Assembly (NCBI GenBank): GCA_033557465.1
Contig: CM066033.1
Span: 902,374,808 to 902,438,807 of the forward strand
DNA from: Ichthyophis bannanicus
Lineage: Eukaryota; Chordata; Amphibia; Gymnophiona; Ichthyophiidae
Direction: 5' to 3'
Length of the DNA stretch: 64,000 nt
Both the position numbers and the translations under genes were made by a program. Shown here piece by piece: positions 53,491-63,440 of the stretch. Position 1 is the stretch's first letter, and each line of letters starts with the position of its first letter. The notes below the pieces were generated by a model that saw nothing but the letters and a program-made list of their open reading frames with translations, was not told the DNA's origin and made no database searches.

Positions 53491-53907
53491 TCTTCAGTTC
53501 TTCGTTTTCTGCGGAGCCAACAGGACCTATTCCCTGTCACATCAGAAAATTCCATCTTTAAAATTCTTTTTTGTGGTCGCGTTTGCCTACCGCACGACGT
53601 CTACCGGTACCGCCGGTTCTTTTCTTTTCCTGAAAGAAAAAAAAAAAACCCTAAACTTTCCTGTTTTGGTGCTAGGCGCCATTTTGGGCGTTAGGTCCCA
53701 TTTCTCAAATCATAGAAAAACCAACTAGTGGTTTTAAAAATTGTACTAAGTGTGGCGGTACCATTTCTGTCAGACACCCACGATTGGTGTCTAAAATGTT
53801 TAGGACCTGATCATTCTCCAACTGAATGTCTCTCCTGCATGGGGATGACTAAGAGAGGAAGACAGAACCGGGCTGCAAAACTCGGTACCCTCTTCTCTTC
53901 AGATGCC

Positions 53908-53921
53908 AGATCCATTGCATC
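53908..53921 (+). repeat. PLE2 target-site duplication, left copy
   Basis: AGATCCATTGCATC, identical to 55746-55759. Confidence 0.9.
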
Positions 53922-54876
53922 CAAATATACAAGGCCTAACCGGAGTCTAACTATGATACAACATACTGTACACAGGAAAACAACGGATAGAAATACTTTC
54001 CTACATTTTACTAGTGCTCACCCGAAGGGGTTAATTAGAGGTTTGCCTTTCTCGCAGTTTTTGCGCTATCGGCGCAATTGCTCCTCTAGGGAAGATTTTA
54101 AGGATCAGGCGTGTTTTTTGAAAAATGCCTTTGTTCAGAGGGGTTATCCTGCGAAGGTGGTAGAATGGGCCTATAAGCGGGCGTTATATAATGATAGAAG
54201 TTGGTTGTTAGCCCCTAAAGAGAAGCCGGCGCTTCAGGAAGAGTGTGTGAATTTTATTTCTAGATATTCCCCCCTAAGCATGCAGATTCAGCGAATCTTG
54301 CGGCGGCATAGTAATGTATTGCAACCTTTGCCTGGCTTGGAAGACAAGGGCGTTAGATGTGTATGGCAGCGTGATCGGAACTTTAAAGAGCTTTTGAGCC
54401 CCTCCAGGTTACCGAGTGTGGAACGGACCGAGCGCCGGGGGCGGCATGTTCGGTGTGGTGAATGTACATGCTGTGGGGTCTGTTGGGAGACTGATCGTTT
54501 CGTTTATGCTGGTAAAGTATATTATTTAAGATCGTGTACTTCCTGTAAATCAGATTACATTGTGTATGGTATCTTTTGCCTGTGCCGTCTCCTATATGTT
54601 AGTAAGACGATTCGTCCATTATATATACGCTTGGGAGAGCACCGCAGTAGGTTGCGCTGTGAGAGACGGGAGACGCCATTGGTTAGCTATTGTTTAGAGT
54701 TAGGACATGTATTTACAGATCTGCTATGTTTTGGTATTGAGCAAGTACTTCAGGGTTCTAGGGGGCTATCTCGGGAGCAATTCCTGATACGTCGGGAGCA
54801 GCGGTGGATATTTTTGCTTCGTACTGTGGCCCCTGGGGGATTGAATTTTACTATTGATTGGCAGGCTTGTATGTGA
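53922..54876 (+). pseudogene. PLE2 reverse transcriptase end and GIY-YIG endonuclease
   Basis: The frame is open from E11 gag across the insertion point to TGA 54874-54876, so gag zinc-module sequence is fused in frame to this part. Reverse transcriptase end: HRKTTDRNTFLHF, HPKGLIRGLPFSQFLRYRRN, KNAFVQRGYP. A cysteine cluster (CGECTCCGVC) precedes the GIY-YIG domain: DYIVYGIFCLCRLLYVSKT, with Ser in place of the usual Gly of YVGKT, then RPLYIRLGEHRSRLR and LVSYCLELGH. The catalytic palm of the reverse transcriptase is missing. Confidence 0.85.
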
Positions 54877-55186
54877 GGGCTCTTTACGTGGAAGTGATTG
54901 GTTTGATTGCAGTAACGGGGACATAGGGGTTGCCTCACTGGGCTATTTGGCGGTTTTTTGGCGCTGACGGAGAGATGACGTCAGATGCCATTTGCTGGGT
55001 ATTTAATTTGGTCCATGGATGTGAGGAGGAAAGTTAGCTGAGTTTTGTGAAGAGTATGTGTTGTCCGTGTGGGCACGGTAAGAACTCCCGGCTTTGCTTC
55101 TGATGTGAAAATGGAGTATGTTTTAGGTATGTAGTAGATATATTTAGCACTTTTTTATTGTTTTATTTGTTTTTATAGTTCACCCC

Positions 55187-55232
55187 CCTGAAGCAGCGTC
55201 TGCGAAACGCTAAGAGGGATGTCTGATTGTGG
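55187..55232 (+). ncRNA. Hammerhead-ribozyme-like motif in PLE2
   Basis: CTGAAG, stem II GCAG/CTGC around CGT (55193-55203), GAAACG, then a weak stem III before TGTC. It has the same layout as the motif in PLE1, including C at the position where the canonical core has A. Stem I is poor, so it may be decayed. Confidence 0.45.
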
Positions 55233-55745
55233 CGTTGGGGTTGATATCACACTGACCATCTTGAAGCTGAGGATTGCTATTTCTACTGATGGGTTTTTGT
55301 TCTCTTTGAGCCTTCTGAGTTTTTCTCTGTCTTTATTTTGAGCAATGGCCACTAAGGGATGTATAATTTATCTGTTTGCCTCTGAGGGCTCAGAGTATTA
55401 GCTACCTATAGATACATAGTATATAATCTGTTTCCTTTATGAATAGGTTGGTTTGATGTATGTAGTTGGAATGTGTAAGTGATTTCCCATCAGTATTGTG
55501 TAAAAATAAGCTTTTCAGTACTGTTTGATGGATGGTGGGGGCTGGTTACAGACCATTGATGCTACCTTTTCCCCTGTGGATTACTGAAATCCGGTTTTTC
55601 CGGTTTTGAAGTATTTAATGAATTTTTGGGGATTTGTCTGAGGTCTGTGCTCCCCTGTCACTACGGTATTGTTAGCTTCTATAGTGCAAAGTTATTCAAT
55701 TGCTACAATTGGTTAATTAGTGGAGTTGTTTCTGTTTTGTATGTT

Positions 55746-55759
55746 AGATCCATTGCATC
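55746..55759 (+). repeat. PLE2 target-site duplication, right copy
   Basis: AGATCCATTGCATC, identical to 53908-53921; E11 gag resumes here. Confidence 0.9.
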
Positions 55760-56847
55760 GACATCGTCAAGGGCCTCTTCTGTCTCCCATGGATCTCAGG
55801 TAACTAAACACAAAAGCCGGTCCTCAAAGGGTAGTTCTCCTGCTAAGCATCGAGAGGCCATCGGCATTTCCCTTGAGGGAACCACACCAGCAAAACAGCC
55901 CCGGCGGGAGGCTTCGGCTTCCAAAGCATCGATGGGGCTTCAGGATGTTCTCGAGGCTTCAACCTCGCAAGAACTACCTGTGCCATGGTCAGGGGTTCCG
56001 GCCGTTCTTTCCAGTACCAACCCCCAGGCATTGGCAGCGTTGATAGACAAGGGATTTCTTGCTATCGAATGCAGTATCGCAGCTCTTCTTTCAGCTGCGG
56101 TACCGGTGGTCCCAAGGGCACTGGTGCCGACATCGACACTGATGCCGGTACCAACACCAGTACAGACACCAGTACCGATGCCGATGTTGGTACCGGCCCC
56201 GATGGTAACTCTTCCTATTCCACCTCCGGCTGGAGTGGATAAAGTGGTACCGGGTCACCTTGGTACCGACTTCGATCGGTACCGGGATCGTGCTTTGCAG
56301 GATCATCGGAGTCAGGAGTACTTAGAGTCCTCCGATTCCGAAATCTCTTGACAATTCTGCTGGCACTAGAGGGTTTCTCTTAGAAGATCCCTCTTCTCCC
56401 CAATGCAGAATGTCACCTCCAGAGGACATATCATTTCAGGATTTCATCCGTGATATGGCTAAAGGTCTTTATCACAGTAGCTCCTGAGGAGGAACCCAGA
56501 GCAAAGGAATTGGAAATCCTCCAATATCCTAAAGCAACTAAGGAGGCAGCTACTCTGCCTATCCATGAAATTCTGCATAACTTGATGCTCAGAATGTGGG
56601 AGACACCTCTGACTACTTCTCCTCACTCTAGGAGACTTGATACTCTGTATCGAGTCCCACCATGTCCTGGATTTCAGAAAACTCAGCTGCCACACCATTC
56701 AATGGTAGTGGAGTCAGCCATGTGTAGGATGAAAAGTGCTGAAAGACATGCATCCAATCCTCCAGGTCGTGAATGCAGGACTTTGGATGCTTTTGGACGC
56801 AGAACTTTTCAAGCTTCCATGCTTTCAGCTAGGATCATCTCATATAT

Positions 56848-57100
56848 ATATTCATATATATATAGATAGATATAGATATATATAGATACTCGCAACAGGC
56901 GTCCCCTACAATGTAAACACCAAACATTATCCTTTCTCAGTACACCTCATATGTATATAGTGTATCCTTTTTTCCAAGTTGCATTTCCTGTTTAATGTAA
57001 TGACCAGACATATTTAAGTTGGATGTTTCTGTTCCATGTGAACTGCGCTGATGGCAAATAGTGCGGTATATAAGAAATGTAAATAAATAAATAAATATAT
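56848..57100 (+). mobile_element. LINE 3' end inserted in E11 gag
   Basis: It starts in an AT-rich run (ATATATAGATAG type) and ends with a hairpin closed by GTGCGGTATATAAG and an (AAAT)n tail. It splits the ISSY-YMGIF block of gag. AT-rich target sequence on both sides hides any duplication. Related tails: 23405-23502 and 61015-61107. Confidence 0.72.
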
Positions 57101-57335
57101 CCTATATATGGGAATATTCCTCAAAGAAATCACAGGGGACTTAGAACTTATGAGCCCATTTCTCCCAGATGATAAGACGAAACTTTCTTACTCTGGTTAA
57201 GCATGCTCAGGATGTCTCCAAGTTTGTCTATCGTGCAGCCTTTGACTGCTTTGAATGCATCAGCAGAACTTCTGCTATTGCCATTGGCGCACGACGAATT
57301 GCCTGGCTACAGGCATCAGACTTGGAGACTTGGGT

Positions 57336-58933
57336 GTTGTTGTTGTGTTGTTGTTGTTAAGTGCCGTCGAGTCGGAGTCGACTCATGGCGACCCTCTGGA
57401 TAGCTATCCTAAATTGTGTTCGGTCTTCAGTCAGGCGGCTCATTGTTGACAGACTGGTACCCGTAGCTGCTGTTATTGTAGCGATCCATCTCATTGCTGG
57501 CCTTCCTCTTTTGCGTTGACCTTCTATCTTTCCAAGCATGATGTCTTTCTCTAATGATCTCTCTCTTCGCATTATGTGTCCGAAGTATGAAAGTCGAAGT
57601 CTTGTCATCTGAGCTTCTAAAGAAAGCTTAGGTTTGATCTCCTCTAGTACCGACTGGTTTGTTCTTCGGGCAGTCCATGGTATACACAGTATTCGCTGCC
57701 AGCACCATAATTCAAAGGCATCAATTTTCTTCCTGTCTGTCTTTTTCACTGTCCAGCTTTCACATCCATATGATGTTATGGAAAATACCATGGCTTGAAC
57801 AAGTCGAATCTTTGTATGGAGAGAGACATCTCTGCTCTTGAGAATCTTATCTAGGTCTTTCATAGCCATTCTGCCAAGAGCAATGCGTCGTCTGATTTCT
57901 TGACTGCTTGTTGCTGCTTTATTGATAGTTGATCCAAGTAGGTTAAAGTTGTTCACGATTTCAATTTCTTCTCCTTCAACGATGAACCTGTTGATTATGC
58001 CAGTTGTCATGATCTTTGTCTTCTTTACATTAAGGTGCAGGCCCATTTTGAGACTATGTTCTTTGATTGTGAGAAGCAAATGTTTCAGATCATCTTCACT
58101 TTCTGCCAGTAATGTGGTATCATCAACATAGCGAAGGTTGTTGATGAGTCTTCCACCAATCTTCACACCTCTGTTGTCTTCATACAATCCTGCTTCTCTG
58201 ATTTGTTCTGCATATAAATTAAACAGGTAGGGGGAAAGTATGCAGCCTTGTCTTACACCTTTGCTTATTTTAAACCATTCTGTTTCTCCTTGTTCCATTC
58301 GAACTATTGCTTCTTGATCAATGTACAGATTGCGCAAGAGAACGATCAGGTGTTCTGGTATACCCATGCTTCTTAATGTGGCCCAGAGTTTCTCATGGTT
58401 TACACAGTCAAAAGCCTTGCTATAGTCGATAAAGCACAAATAGATATCCTTTTGGTATTCTTTAGTCTTTTCAAGGATCCATCTCACATCCGCAATGATG
58501 TCTCTCGTTCCTCGCCCTTTCCTGAAACCCTGCTTGCACTTCAGGTAGTTCTTGTTCTAGGTATGGCTGTAGTCTCTTTTGAATAATCTTCAGTAGAATC
58601 TTGCTGGCATGTGGGATCAGAGCGATTGTGCGATAATTTCCACAGTCAGTTGGATCACCTTTCTTTAGTATTGGTATAAACACAGATCTTTTCCAGTCAG
58701 TTGGCCATGATGTTGTCGTCCATATTTCTTGGCAGAGCCTTGTAAGTACAGTAACAGCTGCATCAGTTTGCTGCAATACTTCTATGGGAATGCTATCAAT
58801 GCCTGGTGCTTTGTTCTTTGATAAGGCTTTCAATGCTGCTTCAACTTCTTCTTTCATCACCAATGGTTCCTGATCATAAGGTATAGGTTGTAACGGCTGT
58901 TGGTCCACTTGATCTTTATCATATAAAAACTCT
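57336..58933 (-). mobile_element. RTE (BovB-like) LINE, 5' truncated, antisense in E11
   Basis: The minus strand carries the reverse transcriptase and C-terminal region, then the 3' end with GACTCCGACTCGACGGCACT and a (CAA)n-type tail (57334-57360 on the + strand as TTG repeats). That 3' end is characteristic of RTE/BovB elements. The endonuclease part is missing. It splits E11 gag within WVQDKLGN. Confidence 0.9.
57357..58908 (-). pseudogene. RTE LINE reverse transcriptase, one frameshift
   Basis: Two minus-strand frames, 58908-58471 and 58487-57357, together give the reverse transcriptase. Front: KNKAPGIDSIPIEVL and FIPILKKGDPTDCGNYRTIA. A frameshift falls near 58490 (GFRKGRGTRD region). 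Then YLCFIDYSKAFDCVNHEKLW, GVRQGCILSPYLFNLYAEQI and the active site LRYVDDTTLLAES. The C-terminal part has WTVKKTDRKKIDAFELWCWQ, YFGHIMRRE and GKIEGQRKRGRPAMRW, all typical of RTE/BovB. Catalytic Asp pair intact, but the element lacks its endonuclease and is frameshifted. Confidence 0.9.
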
Positions 58934-59250
58934 GTATACAGGACAAATTAGGCAACATTCCTTGCACGGGAGAAAATCTCTTCGGCAAGAACTGGCAGGA
59001 GAAGGCTAACTAGTTAGATGCTGACAATTCTACCTTAGATTGTCAAAGTCTACAGCCACTCCAGCCAAAAGGAAGCCTTATAAAAAAAAACCCCTCTTTT
59101 AACAAAAAGAGGACGTTTTATCCTTCCTGTACCCATCAGACTCGAGCTCCAGGTCAGATTGCCCAAAAGGGACAAACTAGACGACAAAAGAAACAAAAAG
59201 GCCCGAGAGCCCAACCAGCTCTCCAGGTTCAGCCTCCTCAAGGGCTTTGA

Positions 59251-61322
59251 CTCCTTCCTAGAGAGCTTTGCCTTCCTGCCTCTGAGGGGTCCTCAACCCC
59301 CCCAATATCCCCGGCAGGTTATGCCACTTAGTCAACAGATGGCATCAAATAACAGCAGAAGATTGGACTTTGTCCATTGTAGCGGAGGGGTACAAACTTC
59401 ATTTTCACAGCTTACCCCCTCCTACAATTCTAAAACAGTTCAATTCACAGACCTCTGCAGACAATCTGCTAGATCACAGGGTCTCCACACTTCTTGCCCA
59501 AGGGGCAATAGAGGAAGGTACCCATTCTTCAGCAGGGTGCAGGGTTCTACTCCCCCTATTTTCTTATCCCAAAGAAAACAGGGGGGACACAGACCCATTC
59601 TAGACCTCAGAGAATTGAACAAATATCTGTTTAGAGAAAAATTCAAGATGATTTCTCTGGGAACTCTTCTGCCATACCTTCAAAGCCAGCACTGGCTTTG
59701 CTCTCTAGACTTAAAGGATGCATACACTCACATTCTTATCCATCCAGATCACAGGAAATTTTTACGTTTCCTTTTCAGGGGAAGACATCTCCAGTACAGG
59801 GTTCTTCCTTTTGGTCTGGCTTCAGCACCAAGGGTATTCACAAAATGCATGGCAGTAGTAGCTGCATTTCTACAAACCCTGGGGATCTTTTTCTTCCCCT
59901 ACTTAGACAACTGGTTCATCCGCGCCTCCACAGTGACAGAGGTCAGCACTACTGTCTCGTACAATGCGAATCCTCCAGTACTTGGGATTGGTAATAAACT
60001 TCCTGAAATCTCAACTAGTTCCTTCCCAGTGCCTAGAATTTATAGGAGCCTGTCTGGATACCAGACAGGCAAGGGCTTTCCTTCCACAAGCCCGGTGTCG
60101 TCGCATAATGCAGTTAGCTTCCCAAGCAGCAGGCAAATCCTCCCTCACTGCTCAGGAGCTACTGCAGTTACTGGGACACATGGCATCCACAGTTCATATA
60201 GTCCCATATGCTCGCCTCCACATGTGAGCAGCTCAGTGGACCCTCTCTACACAGTGGACACAGGTCACAGGTCATTTGTCGGACAAAATAAGTCTCTCTC
60301 AATGACTAATTTTGTCCCTCCAATGGTGGCAATCATTAGAAAATCTGACAGTAGGGTCTCCTTCCATCAACACCTCTTTCAGGCCACCCTAGCAGATGCA
60401 TCACTGGTGGGTTGGGGAGCACACCTGAATCATCTCTCTACCCAGGGCACCTGGACTCCACAGGAGGTTGGTTTACACATAAACCTCCTGGAGTTAAGAG
60501 CAATCTATTTAGCTCTTCGAGTGTTCCACGCCCAGCTCAGCTACAAGACAGTCCTAGTCCAGACGGACAATCAGGTGTAGCCATGTTCTATGTGAACAAG
60601 CAGGGCGGGACAGGCTCTCTGTCGTTATGCAACGAAGCTTTACGACTATGGGCCCTCGCCAGAGAGCATCAAATTCACCTTCTAGTGATATATCTTACAG
60701 GCATTCAAAACCTTTGGGCAGACAAACTCAGTTGAGTACTGCTACCTCACGAGTGGTCACTCCACCTAGACCAGGTGGCAAAGATATTTCATCTCTGGGG
60801 CACTCCAGACATAGACCTCTCTGCAAGTCCACTAAATACCAAACTTCTCCGGTTCTGTTCCAGGATTCCGGCGCACAACTATCAGGCAAGGGATGCTTTC
60901 CTCCTTCACTGGGGTCAGGACTTCCTTTGCCTTCCCACCCATTCCCCTCATCACTTAACCCTCCATAGCCCATGTTCCCTGTAAAATAGTTATCTCCAAG
61001 TTATAATGCCCTGTTCAATGTAATTTCAGTTTGTTCAATGTAAACCGCACTGATGCAGAATAGCGCGGTATATAAGAGAATGTAAATAAATAAATAAATA
61101 AATAAATCCCCAAGACACTCTTCAAACTTCAGAGACAGGGGTCGCATGATTCTCATAGCACCATGATGGCCATGCCAAATGTGGTATTCCTTGCTTCTGC
61201 ATCTCTCTGAAGCGCCACCTCTGGAGTTAGGGCATGCTCCAGATATCCTTTCCCAGGAGAACGGGATGCTATGGCACGCGAATCCCCAGTCCCTGCACCT
61301 CACGGCCTGGTTGAAGGCTTAG
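59251..61322 (+). pseudogene. E11 pol, active site altered
   Basis: Reverse transcriptase: AEGYKLHFHSLPPP (about 59374), FLSQRKQGGHRPILDL (a 3-base change in the LIPKKTGG block), DLKDAYTHILIHP (about 59710) and VLPFGLASAPRVFTK (about 59807). The active site is YLDN (about 59903), so the second metal-binding Asp is Asn. Frames change near 59960 and 60225. RNase H: ADASLVGWGAHL (about 60393), QTDNQV then a shift, FYVNKQGG (about 60587). Methyltransferase-like domain: PDIDLSASPLNTKLLRFC (about 60805, Phe to Ser), interrupted by a LINE tail at 60951-61107. It ends with TAG at about 61320-61322. Confidence 0.85.
60951..61107 (+). mobile_element. LINE 3' end inserted in E11 methyltransferase-like domain
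   Basis: It begins after CCCCTCATC. It contains TTTGTTCAATGTAAACCGCA CTGATGCAGAATAGCGCGGT and ends in (AAAT)n before CCCCAAGACACTC, where the E11 sequence continues. Near-identical to 23405-23502. Confidence 0.8.
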
Positions 61323-62354
61323 ACCTCCAGGATTTCAACCTGTCCCAGCAGGTAAAAGATATCCTTCAGGCTTCTAGGAAACTTTCCACAAGACAATCTT
61401 ATGCCTTCAAGTGGAAACGTTTTACTATATGGTGCTCCAAGAAGGGATTAAACCCCCTGGTTATACCCTTAGAATCAATACTAGAGTATCTCCTTCACTT
61501 ATCGAATTCTGGCTTAAAGACCAATTTGGTAAGAGTCCATCTTAGTGCAATTGCAGCTTCTTATAAGCCTCTAAATGGACATCCAATTTCCTTTCATCCA
61601 CTGCTATCAAGATTTATGAGAGGCCTTTTATTAACTAAACCTCCCATCAAGCCACCACCAGTAGCATGGGATCTAAATCTAGTTCTCGGGCAGCTCATGA
61701 TGCCGCCTTTTGAACCTTTAGCCACTATAGCCCTTAGGTTTTTGACCTGGAAGGTCATCTTCCTAATTGCAATCACCTCTGCCTGCCACATTAGTGAATT
61801 GCAAGCTTTAGTGGCTGATCCTCCTTATACTAGATTTCATCATAAGGTTGTTCTTCGAACTCACCCACATTTTATGGCAAAGGTGGTTTTGCCTTTTCAT
61901 CTAAACCAATCAATTTATCTTCCCGTATTTTTTCCGAGGCCTCACGCCTCTAATGCAGAAAGAAACCTTCATACTTTGGATTGTAAGAGAGCCTTAGCCT
62001 TTTACATTCAAAAAACACAGCAACATAAAGTCCTCGCAACTTTTTGTAGCTTTTGACCCTAGTCATTTGGGACTTCCAGTCTCCAAAAGAACTTTATCTA
62101 AATGGACTGCCCAATGCATATCCTTTACTTATGAGAGTAAGGGTCTTCCTCTTCAGGACCATGTCACAGCTCACAATGTGAGAGCCATGGCAGCTTCCAT
62201 GGCTAATCTCCACTCTGTGTCTATCGATGACATTTGTCGAGCAGCCACCTGGGCTTCGGTACACACCGTCACAGCCCACTACTGCCTAGATAAAGCCTCC
62301 TATTGGAATGCCTTCTTTGGCCAAGTTGTTCTTCAAAATCTCTTTCAAACTTAA
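61271..62354 (+). pseudogene. E11 tyrosine recombinase, catalytic Arg lost
   Basis: Open from 61271 to 62056 and, after a small deletion near 62035, from 62067 to TAA 62352-62354. Arm ASRKLSTRQSYAFKWKRFTI, HLSNSGLKTNLVRVHLSAIA, FMRGLLLTKPPIKPP. The first Arg box reads SACHISELQAL (both arginines lost; about 61775). FFPRPHASNAERNLHTLDCK and FDPSHLGLPVSKRTL are kept. Box H-x-x-R is intact (AHNVRAMAAS, about 62175), as are DDICRAATW and the Tyr box HYCLDKAS (about 62278). Confidence 0.86.
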
Positions 62355-62466
62355 ATCAACTCCTACCCACCAACCCTGGTGGGATGCCAGAGATCCATGG
62401 GAGGAAGGATACTCACTTTTGACCGTGGCACCTTCCTGGGGATATCTCCCTGGCATCTTTAGCTAG

Positions 62467-62577
62467 GGAGTCCCCCATATGTGAGGACTACATTCCTGCT
62501 TGTTCCTGGAGATAGCGTAGTTACTGACCTGTAACAGGTGATCTCCGGGAACAGCAGGAATTTAGTCCTCACAACCC
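62467..62577 (+). repeat. E11 internal complementary region
   Basis: GGGAGTCCCCCATATGTGAG opens the left half; the centre is GACCTGTAACAGGTG; the right half is complementary to the right end. Confidence 0.86.
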
Positions 62578-62663
62578 ACCCACCTCCCCTAGGAGTTGTC
62601 TCTCTTTCTCTTTGTCTCTTTCCTCTCTCCCTCTATCCTTTCACTCAGCTACAAACTTAACTG

Positions 62664-62849
62664 AAGAGGGACAGTTGGAAAGGCGGGAAGGCAGCGCGCA
62701 TGTGCTGAAGGATGCTCCCAAAAGCGTTCCTATTGGACGTTGGGGAGCGTTCCTGCGCAGGCTCTGTCGGTACTGACGATACCCATATGTGAGGACTAAA
62801 TTCCTGCTGTTCCCGGAGATCACCTGTTACAGGTGAGTAACTACGCTTT
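62664..62849 (+). repeat. E11 right inverted terminal repeat with extension
   Basis: It mirrors 53339-53490 and ends CACCTGTTACAGGTGAGTAA CTACGC and TTT (62847-62849). E10 sequence resumes at 62850. Confidence 0.88.
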
Positions 62850-63373
62850 CTCCAACAATGTGGTGATGGTGTCATATATCAACAGGCAAGGGGGCATGGG
62901 GAGTGCGCTTTTGCTGGAGTTGAGTCAGCAGTTGATGCAGTGGGTGGAGGTTAATCTCCTGGCTCTCTCGGCCGGCGCATGTGGCAGGAAAGGACAACGT
63001 GCAGGTGGACTATCTGTCGGCATGTGCTCGATCCGGGGAGTGGGAGCTGAAAGCGGTTGTCTTTCACGACATTACGGTGCGGTGGGGACAGCCTGTCATG
63101 GATCTGATGGCCACTCTCTACAGTGCCAAAGCGTCTCGGTTTTACAGCAGGCACAGGGGAGCACATGTCGGAGGGGCTCGACGGCCTGGTTCAGCCCTGG
63201 CCGGTGGGCGAACTTATTTGTTTCCTCCATGGCCAATGATCGGTCGGGTCATTCGGAGGATAGCGGGGCACGAGGAGAAGGTGATTCTCATTGCTCCGGA
63301 TTGGCCCAGAAGGCCCTGGTATGCGGATCTGATGTGTCTTCTGGTGGAGGCCCCTTGGAGGCTGCCCGATTGA
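62850..63373 (+). pseudogene. E10 pol, C-terminal part (RNase H and methyltransferase-like)
   Basis: It continues the E10 frame cut at 53338: NNVVMVSYINRQGGMGSALL (RNase H), a frameshift near 62975, then AGKDNVQVDYLS, and the methyltransferase-like domain with PVMDLMATLYSAKASRFYSR (about 63094) and LIAPDWPRRPWYADLM (about 63285). The FPP block (YLFPPWPMIG) replaces the AFPPIP of families A and B. It ends at LPD and TGA (about 63373). Confidence 0.82.
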
Positions 63374-63440
63374 GTCAATCTCTTGAGTCAGGGACCCGTT
63401 CTCATGCCGCAGGTGGCTCGGTTCTTGCTTATGGCTTGGC

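Larger units (their letters stand above)
53922..55745 (+). mobile_element. PLE2: Penelope-like element, 5' truncated, sense to E11
   Basis: It carries the end of the Penelope reverse transcriptase and the GIY-YIG endonuclease (53922-54876), then about 870 bases of 3' region with a hammerhead-like motif at 55187-55232. A perfect 14-base target duplication flanks it. It is a different family from PLE1 (no shared terminal repeat). Confidence 0.9.
53712..57335 (+). pseudogene. E11 gag, split by PLE2 and a LINE tail
   Basis: The start codon position reads ATA (53712) in place of ATG. Zinc module: TKCGG-like, DTHDWCLKCLGPDHSPTEC (about 53770-53830) and KRGRQNRAAKLGTLF. PLE2 interrupts at 53922; gag resumes at 55746 with SIASTSSRASSVSHGSQ. 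A Pro/Val-rich stretch with repeated GTACC-type motifs (about 56095-56260) follows. The conserved domain restarts at about 56410 with a frameshift (FQDF to EEEPRAKELEILQYP); HHSMVVESAMCRMKSAERHA, the ISSY block (LINE tail insert), YMGIFLKEI-like, AFDCFECISRTSAIAIGARR. The RTE LINE cuts it at about 57336. The last part (QDKLGN, GENLFGKNW) is at 58934-59250. Confidence 0.82.
53339..62849 (+). mobile_element. E11: DIRS, family B, nested in E10 and itself hosting three insertions
   Basis: Left repeat 53339-53490, gag with Penelope element PLE2 (53922-55745), a LINE tail (about 56848-57100) and an RTE LINE (57336-58933), then pol, recombinase, ICR (62467-62577) and right repeat (62664-62846, then TTT to 62849). 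Net DIRS length is about 5.8 kb. It is inserted at GTTAT|CTCCAACAATG of E10 RNase H with no target duplication and no loss: joining 53338 to 62850 restores the E10 frame. Confidence 0.93.
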
